Assembly (NCBI RefSeq): GCF_900215465.1
Contig: NZ_OBEH01000003.1
Location: 186,001-250,000, forward strand
Source: Flagellimonas pacifica
Lineage (GTDB): Bacteria; Bacteroidota; Bacteroidia; Flavobacteriales; Flavobacteriaceae
DNA length: 64,000 bases
Direction: 5' to 3'
In this document: in pieces, positions 25,434-33,910 of the stretch
How the letters are laid out: every line of letters starts with the position of its first letter
Position numbering within the stretch: the first letter of the stretch is position 1
Translations under genes and position numbers: made by a program
Notes under the pieces: generated by a model
The model's database searches: none
Told to the model about the DNA's origin: nothing
Seen by the model: only the letters and a program-made list of their open reading frames with translations

Positions 25434-26543
25434 TTATTCTTGGATACCGGTAATCTCCAAATCAAAGATTAAATCGGAATTTGGAGGTATTGGACCACCA
25501 CCTTGTGGGCCTAAGCCTAAATGCGAAGGTAAAAAAGCCCGAATTTTATCACCGACCTTCATGGTAAGGAGAGCTTCTCTAAATCCTGGGAACAACCTCG
25601 CTTCCGGGCTATAATCCATAGGTACTGACATGTAACCTCCACCTTGCTTTCTTCTGGAGTCGAACTTATTGAACTTTGTGGCTACTTCTTCAAGGTTACT
25701 GTCAAACAATGTTCCATTGGGTAACCAACCTGCATAGTTGACCAAAACTTTTTGACCAACTTTGGGTTGCTCACCTTCTCCTTTGACCAAAGTGTAAATC
25801 TTAAGTCCAGAAGGAGTTTCTTCAGCTTCCTCTTTTTGTTTGGCTAATTCAGCAACAAAATCTTCCATCATTTTTTTATTTGCTGCTTCGGCAGCTTCTT
25901 CCTGTGCAAAGTAGTCGGTCATAATTTGAACGGCGTCAAACTTCTTGGCTTCCTTACCATTTCTTACAATCTCAACTTTGTTCATGATTACATTAACTTT
26001 TGGTTTGTTAGCTGGTGTAAGAACTTCAACATTTGCTATAGTGTCAACAACATCCATTCCGCTTACCACTTCACCAAAAACTGTATGTTTTCCATCTAGC
26101 CAAGGGGTTTCCTTGTGAGTGATGAAAAATTGACTTCCGTTGGTCTTTGGTCCTGAATTGGCCATGGACAGAATTCCCTTTTTGGTATGCGCTAGAGAAT
26201 CATGGAATTCATCTTTGAACTTGTATCCGGGATTTCCCCTTCCAGTACCGGAGGGGTCACCTCCTTGAATCATGAAATCTTTAATGATTCTATGAAATAT
26301 AATGCCATCGTAATACTTTTTCCCTTTAAGGCTATCACTAACAAATGGGCTGCTTCCTTCGGCAAGTGCCACAAAATTGGCAACGGTCACTGGAGTTTTT
26401 TCATGCTCCAGTTTAACAATAATATCCCCTCTGCTGGTTTGTATATCGGCGAAGATTCCATCTCCTAAATCTGCATATTTGCTGGACTTACATCCAAGGA
26501 GTATGATTGAAAATAGAGTGATTAAAACAAGTGACTGTTTCAT
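25434..26543 (-). CDS. Cyclophilin-FKBP fusion peptidyl-prolyl isomerase lipoprotein
   Basis: 369 aa. Lipoprotein signal with lipobox ILLGCKSS (Cys18). Residues about 30-205 are a cyclophilin domain (IIFHRIIKDFMIQGGDPSGT; GILSMANSGPKTNGSQFFIT), and about 250-369 an FKBP domain (VLVNYAGWLPNGTLFDSN; GFREALLTMKVGDKIRAFLP; GGPIPPNSDLIFDLEI). Two unrelated isomerase folds in one chain are probably used for protein folding in the periplasm. The ATG overlaps the gldI stop by 4 bases (ATGA). Confidence 0.95.
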   Translation of the reverse strand: MKQSLVLITLFSIILLGCKSSKYADLGDGIFADIQTSRGDIIVKLEHEKTPVTVANFVALAEGSSPFVSDSLKGKKYYDGIIFHRIIKDFMIQGGDPSGTGRGNPGYKFKDEFHDSLAHTKKGILSMANSGPKTNGSQFFITHKETPWLDGKHTVFGEVVSGMDVVDTIANVEVLTPANKPKVNVIMNKVEIVRNGKEAKKFDAVQIMTDYFAQEEAAEAANKKMMEDFVAELAKQKEEAEETPSGLKIYTLVKGEGEQPKVGQKVLVNYAGWLPNGTLFDSNLEEVATKFNKFDSRRKQGGGYMSVPMDYSPEARLFPGFREALLTMKVGDKIRAFLPSHLGLGPQGGGPIPPNSDLIFDLEITGIQE

Positions 26544-27106
26544 TGATTTTCTGTTTTTAAGTTTAAACTATCTTGATTTATAATGATTGTATGTAATTCT
26601 ATTGTAGATTTTAAAGGTGTTTTGGGACCAATGGCGCTTCCGTCACCATGATATCCATAAGCTTGCAAAGATGGGAATAAAAATGTGGCCCGTTCATTAA
26701 TTTTAAGCAGTTTGACTGCGTTTTGCAAACCAGGAAACAATTGTTCTTTATCTACTACATAGGAGGTCGGACCCATATCTTTCATGGTGTATAGGGTGTC
26801 ATTGCCAAAAGTGACCAAGTTGTAGGAAAAAAGTATTTGATCATTGGTCTTTGGAGTATAAATCGAATTTTGATTCTTGGTATCAAAATAATACCAAAAC
26901 CCGCTTGGGCTGGCTATGTAGTTGTGAACAGTGTCTTTGGCTATAATACTTTGTATTATTTTTTCTTCCGCTTGCAGCAGCTGCTTATTTCTTTCAACTG
27001 ATTCTTTAAAAAAGCTGCCAGATTTGACCTTTACAGGTTTTCTTGGTTCGGGGCCGCCACAATTTACCAATAGGAATGCCATAAAAAGAAAGAATATTGT
27101 TCTCAT
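26540..27106 (-). CDS. gldI: Gliding motility-associated FKBP-type isomerase GldI
   Basis: 188 aa lipoprotein (FLFMAFLLVNCGGPEPRKP, lipobox Cys16). The C-terminal 120 residues are an FKBP domain (DQILFSYNLVTFGNDTLY; ERATFLFPSLQAYGYHGD; IGPKTPLKSTIELHTI). GldI is needed for gliding and the type IX secretion machinery in flavobacteria; it folds or stabilises other Gld proteins in the periplasm. The ATG overlaps the DHH gene stop by 4 bases and its own stop overlaps the next gene by 4. No other gld gene is in the window. Confidence 0.85.
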   Translation of the reverse strand: MRTIFFLFMAFLLVNCGGPEPRKPVKVKSGSFFKESVERNKQLLQAEEKIIQSIIAKDTVHNYIASPSGFWYYFDTKNQNSIYTPKTNDQILFSYNLVTFGNDTLYTMKDMGPTSYVVDKEQLFPGLQNAVKLLKINERATFLFPSLQAYGYHGDGSAIGPKTPLKSTIELHTIIINQDSLNLKTENQ

Positions 27107-28119
27107 GGATTTAATTGGCTTTTGTATGTTTTTAGAATTTTATTAAGCTTTTCAATGGTTTCTTTCATGCTCAGTTCGCTTCTTCCTCCCGCAGCATTAT
27201 CGTGACCTCCACCATTAAAGTGTTTTCTCGCAAATTCATTTACAGAAAAATCACCAATAGAACGGAATGAAATTTTGATAATGCCCTCTTCACGGTTTTC
27301 AATGAAAATCATGGCAAAAATAATCCCTTCCAAAGTCAATCCATAATTCACGAAACCTTCAGTGTCACCTTTTTTAAAATCATTTTCGTCCAATTCTTGC
27401 TGTGTCAAAGTAATATAAGCGGTACGGTATTCTGGCAAAATGACCATATTGCTTAGTGCCACTCCCAATAAATGGAGTCGTGAGGGTGAGTTGGTATCGA
27501 AAACTTGTTGATGGATTTTCATGTTATCTGCTCCCCGATCAATTAAATCAGCGACAACTCTGTGTGTTCTGCTAGAGGTTGACCTATATTTGAATGAACC
27601 TGTGTCAGTCATAATCCCTGTATATAAATTGGTAGCGATATCCTTTGTGATGGTATCCAATGCTCCCAAAAATTCCATGAAATTATAAACCATCTCACAG
27701 GTGGAACTCATGCTGACATCGGAATAAGTGACTGTAGCATAATCGCTTGGCTGTTGATGGTGGTCAATCATTATAAAATCTGCACTTTTCTCCTGTAGCA
27801 CCTTATCCAACTGCCCGGTTCTGGATAAATCATTGAAGTCAAGAGTAAATACAACCGTTGCCTCTTCCAATGATCTTTTGGCTTCGGTATTTTCTCTTTC
27901 ATAGTTAAGGATAGAGCCACTGCTTGGCATCCATTTTAGAAATTTTGGATAATCATTGGGGGTTATGACCGTAGCTTCATGACCTTTTTCCAATAGGAAA
28001 CTTTGCAACCCCAAACATGAACCAATGGCGTCGCCATCCGGGTTTTTATGAGGTATGATTACGATTTTTTGGGGTTTGGAAAGAATAGACCGTACTGTCT
28101 GTATATCCTCTAAATTCAT
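27103..28119 (-). CDS. DHH family phosphoesterase (NrnA-like)
   Basis: 338 aa, cytoplasmic. DHH domain with the metal motifs NPDGDAIGS (about 25-33), FTLDFND and DHHQQPS (about 117), followed by a DHHA1 domain ending with GGGHDNAAGGRS. NrnA-type enzymes degrade nanoRNA and convert 3'-phosphoadenosine 5'-phosphate to AMP; either role fits. First gene of the gldI operon, read from a TATCTTTG element 16 bases upstream. Confidence 0.9.
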   Translation of the reverse strand: MNLEDIQTVRSILSKPQKIVIIPHKNPDGDAIGSCLGLQSFLLEKGHEATVITPNDYPKFLKWMPSSGSILNYERENTEAKRSLEEATVVFTLDFNDLSRTGQLDKVLQEKSADFIMIDHHQQPSDYATVTYSDVSMSSTCEMVYNFMEFLGALDTITKDIATNLYTGIMTDTGSFKYRSTSSRTHRVVADLIDRGADNMKIHQQVFDTNSPSRLHLLGVALSNMVILPEYRTAYITLTQQELDENDFKKGDTEGFVNYGLTLEGIIFAMIFIENREEGIIKISFRSIGDFSVNEFARKHFNGGGHDNAAGGRSELSMKETIEKLNKILKTYKSQLNP

Positions 28120-28134
28120 GCGGTCAAAGATACA

Positions 28135-28142
28135 ATAATATA
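28135..28142 (-). promoter_or_regulatory. -7 element of the DHH-gldI-PPIase operon
   Basis: TATCTTTG on the minus strand, exact TAnnTTTG, 16 bases before the ATG at 28119. Confidence 0.5.
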
Positions 28143-28166
28143 ATAATGGGGTAACTTATGAAAATC

Positions 28167-28174
28167 TATTTTTG
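28167..28174 (+). promoter_or_regulatory. -7 element of the PhoD-like gene
   Basis: TATTTTTG, exact TAnnTTTG, 22 bases before the ATG at 28196. Divergent from the DHH operon element. Confidence 0.5.
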
Positions 28175-28195
28175 TGGATATGGTAATTTGAAGCT

Positions 28196-29239
28196 ATGCG
28201 ATATATTTTTCTTTCATTGAGTTTTTTTGTTTTCTTATTTGGTTGTAGATCTAAGGAAAAAGAACCTCTTTCCTCTCAAGTAGGCAGCGAGGGTTTGGAC
28301 TCTATTTTTGTGATTGCCTTTGGTTCCTGTAATAAACAGAATATTCCAAATCCATTTTGGGATGATATTTTGGACCAACATCCTGATGTATGGATATGGG
28401 GTGGAGATAACATTTATGCTGATACGGACAATATGAATGAGCTACAATCCATGTACGGGTCGCAAAACAATAATGAAGGATATAGGCTTTTAAAATCAAA
28501 AGTTCCAGTTATAGGTACCTGGGATGACCATGATTATGGAGTGAATGATGGAGGGGAGGAATTTTTGATGAAAAAAGAAAGCCAACAATTGTTTTTGGAT
28601 TTTATGGGGATTCCAAAAGATGACAAAAGAAGGGAGCAAGAGGGGGTCTATGCATCGCATACGTTCAGCCTACCTAAAGGTAAGGTCAAAATTATGGTGT
28701 TGGATACAAGGTATTTTAGAAGTCAACTTGAAAAAGATGAAAATCCAAATAGGAGATACAAACCAAATAATTCAGATGATGCGACCATTTTAGGTATGTC
28801 CCAGTGGAGATGGTTGAAAAGGGAACTGGAAACTTCAGAAGCGGATTTCAACCTTATAGTTACCAGTATTCAGTTTTTGTCCAGAGAGCATGGTTTTGAA
28901 GCTTGGGGTAATTTTCCAAAGGAAATAGAAAAACTGGAAGAACTTATAACAACATCAAAAGCTAAAGGTGTAATGATTTTATCTGGTGACCGTCATATTT
29001 CTGAATTCTCGGCCAGTACCTTGGATGGGATGTCATATCCCCTTATCGATTTTACAAGTAGTGGACTTACTCATTCATATTCCAGTTTTCATGGGGAACC
29101 TAATCAATTTAGAATTGGGGAGGTGGTATCTGTACCAAGTTATGGACTCATTGAGCTTAATTTGAAAAAGAGGGAGGCCTATTTTAAAATAATGGGAGAA
29201 AATGATAAGGTTTTTCAAGAATTAAAACAGGCCTACTAA
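28196..29239 (+). CDS. PhoD-like alkaline phosphatase family lipoprotein
   Basis: 347 aa. Lipoprotein signal FLFGCRSK. The metallophosphatase pattern of PhoD follows: FGSCNKQNIP (about 43), WGGDNIYADTDNM, GTWDDHDYGVNDGG and LSGDRHISEFS near the C-terminus. PhoD enzymes hydrolyse phosphodiesters and monoesters with calcium and iron. It is shorter than Bacillus PhoD because it lacks the N-terminal domain. Surface or periplasmic. Probably followed by ndk from its own promoter. Confidence 0.85.
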   Translation: MRYIFLSLSFFVFLFGCRSKEKEPLSSQVGSEGLDSIFVIAFGSCNKQNIPNPFWDDILDQHPDVWIWGGDNIYADTDNMNELQSMYGSQNNNEGYRLLKSKVPVIGTWDDHDYGVNDGGEEFLMKKESQQLFLDFMGIPKDDKRREQEGVYASHTFSLPKGKVKIMVLDTRYFRSQLEKDENPNRRYKPNNSDDATILGMSQWRWLKRELETSEADFNLIVTSIQFLSREHGFEAWGNFPKEIEKLEELITTSKAKGVMILSGDRHISEFSASTLDGMSYPLIDFTSSGLTHSYSSFHGEPNQFRIGEVVSVPSYGLIELNLKKREAYFKIMGENDKVFQELKQAY

Positions 29240-29241
29240 TG

Positions 29242-29272
29242 CTTGTTCGTTGATTGAAAAACCGTAAGTTTG
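29242..29272 (+). promoter_or_regulatory. Promoter of ndk
   Basis: TTG at 29243-29245, 19-base spacer, TAAGTTTG at 29265-29272: a good match to the Bacteroidota promoter. It lies in the short gap after the PhoD-like gene. Confidence 0.55.
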
Positions 29273-29288
29273 CGCAAAATTTTAAAAA

Positions 29289-29708
29289 ATGACTGGAAAT
29301 AGAACATTCACCATGATTAAGCCAGATGCCGTAGAAAATGGTCATATTGGTGCAATTCTGGAAAAAATAACTGCTGCAGGATTCAAAATTGTAGCAATGA
29401 AATATACGCAGTTGAGCAAAAGAGATGCTGAGGAGTTTTATGCTGTTCACAAGGAGCGACCTTTCTTTGGGGAATTGGTTCAATTTATGACCAGAGGTCC
29501 TATCGTATCTGCTATTTTGGAAAAAGACAATGCTGTGGATGATTTTAGAGCATTGATTGGAGCTACAAATCCAGATGAGGCGGCTGAAGGAACTATTCGC
29601 AAATTATTTGCCACCAGTATTGGAGAAAATGCTGTTCATGGTTCTGATAGTGATGAGAATGCAGCAATTGAAGGTGCTTTTCATTTTTCTGGAAGAGAAG
29701 TGTTCTAA
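29289..29708 (+). CDS. ndk: Nucleoside diphosphate kinase
   Basis: 139 aa, normal length. [20 protein letters not shown] at the N-terminus, the [20 protein letters not shown] loop and the active-site histidine in [12 protein letters not shown]. It moves the terminal phosphate between nucleoside triphosphates and diphosphates through a phosphohistidine. Single gene bounded by its own promoter and a terminator. Confidence 0.97.
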   Translation: MTGNRTFTMIKPDAVENGHIGAILEKITAAGFKIVAMKYTQLSKRDAEEFYAVHKERPFFGELVQFMTRGPIVSAILEKDNAVDDFRALIGATNPDEAAEGTIRKLFATSIGENAVHGSDSDENAAIEGAFHFSGREVF

Positions 29709-29733
29709 GTAATCGATATATAGATTTAATTGT

Positions 29734-29759
29734 AAAAGCCACTCATACGAGTGGCTTTT
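29734..29759. terminator. Bidirectional terminator between ndk and GNAT gene
   Basis: AAAAGCCACTC (29734-29744), loop ATAC, GAGTGGCTTTT (29749-29759): perfect 11-bp stem with A and T tracts on both sides. It serves both converging genes and overlaps the last base of the GNAT stop codon. Confidence 0.85.
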
Positions 29760-30265
29760 TATGTTGAAAAAAGTAGATACTCTTCTTTGTCCGTTTTTGG
29801 TTTTATAGTACCATTCTCCAAAAGTCCAATTTTGCGGATTAACTTTTGGGAACCAATGTTCTCATCTGTTGTGATGGCCAAAATGCGGGGTAATTTCAGT
29901 TTTTCCTTTCCATATGCCAAAATAGACAAACTGGCTTCATGGGTATAACCTTTTCCCTCCTGTTCGGGTAAAATGGCGAATCCTATATCGGGATCATCTA
30001 GGTAGTCACGTTTTACCAAACCACAGATGCCAATGGGCTCCAATGAACTTTTCAAACACATTTTATACAGACCATAGCCGTTGTTCTTGTAGGAAGCTAT
30101 CAAGTTGGATTTTATGTAATCTTTGGCTTGTTGATTGGTTTTTACCCCTCTGTCTCCAATAAACTGTATCCAGTTTGGGCTGTTTAAGAGTTTTCTAAAA
30201 AATGGATAATCTTTTACTTCTGCCTCTGCCAGAACTAACCTTTCTGTCTCAACAATTTTTTTCAC
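29759..30265 (-). CDS. GNAT family acetyltransferase (RimJ/RimL-like)
   Basis: 168 aa. Begins ETERLVLAEAEVKDYPFFRK, the usual RimJ/RimL-type opening, followed by the acetyl-CoA loop region LPEQEGKGYTHEASLSIL (about 99-116) and the C-terminal ENIGSQKLIRKIGLLENG. Acetylates an N-terminal amine of a protein or a small molecule; target unknown. 26 bases after it comes the DUF721 gene in the opposite order of transcription (upstream), same strand. Confidence 0.85.
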   Translation of the reverse strand: MKKIVETERLVLAEAEVKDYPFFRKLLNSPNWIQFIGDRGVKTNQQAKDYIKSNLIASYKNNGYGLYKMCLKSSLEPIGICGLVKRDYLDDPDIGFAILPEQEGKGYTHEASLSILAYGKEKLKLPRILAITTDENIGSQKLIRKIGLLENGTIKPKTDKEEYLLFST

Positions 30266-30291
30266 TGATTCTTTGATAACAGGTTAATATA

Positions 30292-30588
30292 CTAGCGTAG
30301 CACTATTTTTTTCACCAAATCTTTTCCTAATTCCTCATTCAATAAGGTGATGATTTTGGTTTTTCCCAAACTGAGTTCTTCTCGTAAAACGGAAGACGAG
30401 AGTGATACAAACAAAGTTTCGTTTCTCAACTCTACACCTGTGGTATAATTGTTTACCCCATTCCCCATCAATTTTACCCAAGCGTTTTTAACATCAACCT
30501 TATCCATGCCTTTTTGGAGCTTATTCTCTTTGATAAACTCATTCAAAGCATCACTCATTGGAATATGTGAATTGTTTCTTTTTGCCAT
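30292..30588 (-). CDS. DUF721 domain protein
   Basis: 98 aa. MSDALNEFIKENKLQKGMDK followed by VKNAWVKLMGNGVNNYTTGV and SSVLREELSLGKTKIITLLN: the complete DUF721 (DciA-like) domain. The distant relative DciA loads the replicative helicase in other bacteria, and proximity to recF fits a replication role, but that is inference. Its ATG overlaps the lipoprotein stop (TAATG). Confidence 0.8.
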   Translation of the reverse strand: MAKRNNSHIPMSDALNEFIKENKLQKGMDKVDVKNAWVKLMGNGVNNYTTGVELRNETLFVSLSSSVLREELSLGKTKIITLLNEELGKDLVKKIVLR

Positions 30589-31010
30589 TATTTAGGTATT
30601 ACAATGGGTTGAAAGCGTGAATAGGAATATAAAACTCCTTCCTCATTGAGGACAGAAAAGGAAGTAGGATCTAAATGGGTCAATTTTTCTTCCCGCTCAA
30701 TTAAATTGTTCTTATATATTAAAATATATGAATCATTTATGGATTGAATTTTAAAGGCTTCTACATCTTGAGATATATTGTATGTACCATTAAACTTGGG
30801 CTGGACTTTCTTTCGAAATCCTTCCATGTTTTCCAAGTGAATAAAATCAATGGTAGGATTCACCGAATAATTCTTCTTAGCACCATCCGAAAATTCCACT
30901 TCGGAAATTTCCCAATATCCATTTAAATAAGTTAAATCTTCCTTGGAAATAGTCGTTTCATGACAACCTATCAACAAAAAAAAAGAATATAGAATCAATA
31001 TCTTCTTCAT
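30588..31010 (-). CDS. Small lipocalin-like lipoprotein
   Basis: 140 aa with lipobox LIGCHET (Cys16). The mature part (LNGYWEISEVEFSDGAKKNY; FNGTYNISQDVEAFKIQ) suggests a small beta-barrel like the lipocalin-like families. Function unknown. It lies between recF (1-base gap) and the DUF721 gene (overlap), so it is co-transcribed with replication/repair genes in a conserved flavobacterial order. Confidence 0.75.
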   Translation of the reverse strand: MKKILILYSFFLLIGCHETTISKEDLTYLNGYWEISEVEFSDGAKKNYSVNPTIDFIHLENMEGFRKKVQPKFNGTYNISQDVEAFKIQSINDSYILIYKNNLIEREEKLTHLDPTSFSVLNEEGVLYSYSRFQPIVIPK

Positions 31011-31011
31011 G

Positions 31012-32091
31012 CTACAAGGTAAAGATTTTATAGCTCTGACGAATGTTTTTAACTACATTTTCGGTACGCTCTGCATGGGTGTCGCTAATGAATATTTGAC
31101 CAAAATTGTCGTTGTCCACCAAACCAACTATTTGGGATACCCTATTTTCATCCAATTTGTCAAAAATATCATCCAACAATAAGATTGGCGTAGTTTTGGC
31201 CTGCTCTTTTATAAAATGGAACTGTGCCAATTTTAAAGCGATCAAAAAAGATTTTTGTTGACCTTGACTTCCAAATTTTTTGATGGGATGTCCCGCAATG
31301 GTAAAATTAAGGTCATCTTTATGGACTCCAACGCTTGTGTATTGGATAATCCTGTCCTTGTCTATGACTGTTTCTAAAAGCTCTAATAACCCCTTTTCTG
31401 AAAGTTGACTTTCATAAGACAGCATTATTTGTTCTTCCTTGTCAGTGATATGGGCATATTGCTCCTTGAATATGGGAAGGAAAGATGAAATAAAGGCAAC
31501 CCTTTTTTTATGAATTTCTGTACCCAAGGTGTGCAATTGCTCGTTATAGATACTCAGCGTATTTTTGTCAAAGGTGTTATTGGCAACGAAATATTTCAGC
31601 AAAGAATTACGCTGAACCAAGACTTTGTTGTATTTGATTAAGGTTTTTAGATATCCCTTATCCGACTGGGAAATTACCCCGTCCATAAACTTTCTTCGTG
31701 TATCACTTCCTTCAATGATCAAATCACGATCAGATGGAGAAATGATTACCAAAGGCAAAAAACCAATATGCTCTGAAAACTTCTCGTAAGCCTTGCCATT
31801 TCGTTTAATGACTTTTTTCATTCCTTTTTTAAAGCTGCAGATAATTTTTTCTGTTCTTTCTTTTTTTTCAAATTCCCCTTCAACCACAAAAAAATCCGTC
31901 CCATGCTTAATATTTTGTGTAGATACCGGATTAAAGTAACTTTTTCCAAAAGACAGGTGGTAAATGGCATCCAAAATGTTGGTCTTTCCCACGCCATTGT
32001 CCCCAACCAAACAGTTGATAACGGGGTCGAATTCCAATTTTTTGGAAGAGAAATTTTTGTAATTAATTAAAGATAAATGCTTTAAAAACAT
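31012..32091 (-). CDS. recF: DNA replication and repair protein RecF
   Basis: 359 aa, normal length. SMC-like ATPase: Walker [21 protein letters not shown] (about 30-49), Walker [17 protein letters not shown], signature motif [20 protein letters not shown]. RecF loads RecA at gaps and stalled forks with RecO and RecR. First gene of a four-gene minus-strand run, divergent from the TPR protein gene. Confidence 0.95.
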   Translation of the reverse strand: MFLKHLSLINYKNFSSKKLEFDPVINCLVGDNGVGKTNILDAIYHLSFGKSYFNPVSTQNIKHGTDFFVVEGEFEKKERTEKIICSFKKGMKKVIKRNGKAYEKFSEHIGFLPLVIISPSDRDLIIEGSDTRRKFMDGVISQSDKGYLKTLIKYNKVLVQRNSLLKYFVANNTFDKNTLSIYNEQLHTLGTEIHKKRVAFISSFLPIFKEQYAHITDKEEQIMLSYESQLSEKGLLELLETVIDKDRIIQYTSVGVHKDDLNFTIAGHPIKKFGSQGQQKSFLIALKLAQFHFIKEQAKTTPILLLDDIFDKLDENRVSQIVGLVDNDNFGQIFISDTHAERTENVVKNIRQSYKIFTL

Positions 32092-32189
32092 AAAAGGCTA
32101 GAGCTTTATGGCATTTTTGATCACGTGGCGACCAATTAAAGATTCCAAAAATAACGAATAAATTACCTTTTGGTTTTGGATAAAAACTT

Positions 32190-32197
32190 TATTTTTG
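32190..32197 (+). promoter_or_regulatory. -7 element that sets the start of the TPR gene
   Basis: TATTTTTG, exact TAnnTTTG. It lies inside the longer open frame from 32170, so translation must begin at the ATG at 32218. Confidence 0.55.
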
Positions 32198-32217
32198 CGC
32201 GATTAATTAAATCAAGG

Positions 32218-32979
32218 ATGGCAACATACAAGAAGCGAGGCTTTAAGCCAAAAAATAAGGTTGAAGAAGCACAATTGGACGAACAGAATAGTACAACTGC
32301 TGAGGTTTTTAGTACTTTGGATGAGAGTGCTTCCAAAACTGAGGCTTGGGTTCAGGCCAACCAAAATTATATTTTGGGAGCAATTGCGGTCATCGCCGTT
32401 GGAGTTCTTGGATATTTGGGATACAACGAATTTATTCAAAAACCAAAAGAGGCTTCTGCAGCCAATGAGTTGTTCTACCCACAACAATATTTTGACCAAG
32501 CACTGACCAATGAAACTGCAAAGGATTCGTTGTTCACATTAGCTTTGAATGGTGCAGAAGGCAAATATGGTTTCTTGGATATTATGGAAGAGTATAAAGG
32601 GACCAAAGCAGCAAATCTGGCTAAATATTCAGCTGGAATGACTTATTTGAATCTTCAGCAATATGATCAGGCAATTTCCCATTTGGAAAACTTCTCATCA
32701 GATGATGCTGTGTTGGGAGCCATGGCCAAAGGAGGTATTGGAGATGCATTTTCACAATTGAATCAACAAGAAGATGCTTTGGATTACTACGAAAAAGCTA
32801 TTGCCCACAGTAGCAATGAATATACTACACCAAGATTTTTATATAAGGCCGGTGTAATTGCCATGGATTTGGGTCAGAAGGAAAAAGCCTTGGGCTACTT
32901 TGAACAAATCAAGAATGATTTTTCTGCTTCTCAAGAAGCCAATGGCGTAGATGTGCTTATAGGGTTGGCTAAAAACTAA
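32218..32979 (+). CDS. Membrane-anchored TPR protein (YfgM-like)
   Basis: 253 aa. A charged cytoplasmic N-terminus (MATYKKRGFKPKNKVEEAQL), one transmembrane helix (YILGAIAVIAVGVLGYLGYN, about 62-81), then TPR-type helices in the periplasm (AKYSAGMTYLNLQQYDQAIS; GDAFSQLNQQEDALDYYEKA; LYKAGVIAMDLGQKEKALGY). It resembles YfgM, a partner of periplasmic chaperones and the translocon in E. coli. The start is 4 bases into a gap before ribH, so both are co-transcribed. Confidence 0.85.
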   Translation: MATYKKRGFKPKNKVEEAQLDEQNSTTAEVFSTLDESASKTEAWVQANQNYILGAIAVIAVGVLGYLGYNEFIQKPKEASAANELFYPQQYFDQALTNETAKDSLFTLALNGAEGKYGFLDIMEEYKGTKAANLAKYSAGMTYLNLQQYDQAISHLENFSSDDAVLGAMAKGGIGDAFSQLNQQEDALDYYEKAIAHSSNEYTTPRFLYKAGVIAMDLGQKEKALGYFEQIKNDFSASQEANGVDVLIGLAKN

Positions 32980-32983
32980 GCCG

Positions 32984-33466
32984 ATGGCAACGGAAAATAA
33001 AAACTTATCAGCATACGATAAGACAACAATCCCAAACGCGAAGGATCTTCGGTTTGGGATTGTTGTTTCTGAATGGAACGAAGCCATTACTGAAGGACTC
33101 TACAAAGGTGCACATGAGGCTTTGTTGGATTGTGGAGCTTTGGAGGAAAATATTCTTCGCTGGAACGTTCCGGGCAGTTATGAGCTTACTTTTGGATGCA
33201 AAAAAATGCTATCCTCTCAAAATGTGGATGCTGTAATAGCCATAGGAAGTGTAATCAGGGGAGAGACCAGTCATTTTGATTATGTGTGTTCCGCTACTGC
33301 ACAGGGGATCAAAGACCTTAATGTGCTCCATGACACTCCTGTTATTTTTTGTGTGTTGACCGATGATACCTTACAGCAATCCATAGACCGTAGTGGAGGC
33401 AAGCATGGCAACAAAGGGACCGAAGCGGCTATTGCGGCCATTAAAATGGCAGCTTTAGGAAGGTAA
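32984..33466 (+). CDS. ribH: 6,7-dimethyl-8-ribityllumazine synthase
   Basis: 160 aa, normal length. RFGIVVSEWNEAITEGLYKG, PGSYELTFGCKKML, GSVIRGETSHFDYVCSATAQ and GVLTDDTLQQ-type segments match lumazine synthase. It condenses an aminopyrimidine with dihydroxybutanone phosphate, the penultimate riboflavin step, in an icosahedral or pentameric shell. It follows the TPR gene by 4 bases. Confidence 0.95.
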   Translation: MATENKNLSAYDKTTIPNAKDLRFGIVVSEWNEAITEGLYKGAHEALLDCGALEENILRWNVPGSYELTFGCKKMLSSQNVDAVIAIGSVIRGETSHFDYVCSATAQGIKDLNVLHDTPVIFCVLTDDTLQQSIDRSGGKHGNKGTEAAIAAIKMAALGR

Positions 33467-33596
33467 TCCTTTAAAATCCCTATTTCAAACCCTAATTCTT
33501 GGGTTGTCCAAAATCTAAAAATCCAACCATCTAACCATCCGATAAGCTGTTAACATTTTTTGGCAGTACGGGGTATTCCTGTTTTTCGATTTTGAG

Positions 33597-33604
33597 TACC
33601 TTTG
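33597..33604 (+). promoter_or_regulatory. -7 element upstream of the mutL operon
   Basis: TACCTTTG, exact TAnnTTTG. The frame open from a TTG at 33602 begins inside it, so the first gene must start at the ATG at 33626. Confidence 0.5.
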
Positions 33605-33625
33605 AGGTTAGACGAAAAGGATGCA

Positions 33626-33910
33626 ATGCGAAATTTTCTAAAGCTTAGAAAAAATAGGACTTATAATTACTCACCAAGGTATTACAAGGGAGAGGGCAAT
33701 CCTTATAAAATAGAACACAAACTAGATAAATTCCGAACTACTGCGCATACACAAAGAGGTATAAAAAATAAGATTTCCTCGGCAGTGGATGATCTAAAGA
33801 ATGAAGGGGACAAGAACATAAAACTTCGCTTTCTTGTAATTGTAGCAGTTTTGATACTACTGTTTCTCTTTATCATCGACTTTGATTTATCGATATTCCT
33901 GAATCCATAA
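33626..33910 (+). CDS. Small membrane protein of unknown function upstream of mutL
   Basis: 94 aa from ATG 33626. The basic N-terminal half (MRNFLKLRKNRTYNYSPRYY) is followed by a helical region and a C-terminal transmembrane helix (FLVIVAVLILLFLFIIDFDL). The final codon overlaps the mutL ATG by one base (TAATG), so it is translated with mutL. I know such a small gene before mutL in other Flavobacteriia but not its function. Confidence 0.7.
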   Translation: MRNFLKLRKNRTYNYSPRYYKGEGNPYKIEHKLDKFRTTAHTQRGIKNKISSAVDDLKNEGDKNIKLRFLVIVAVLILLFLFIIDFDLSIFLNP

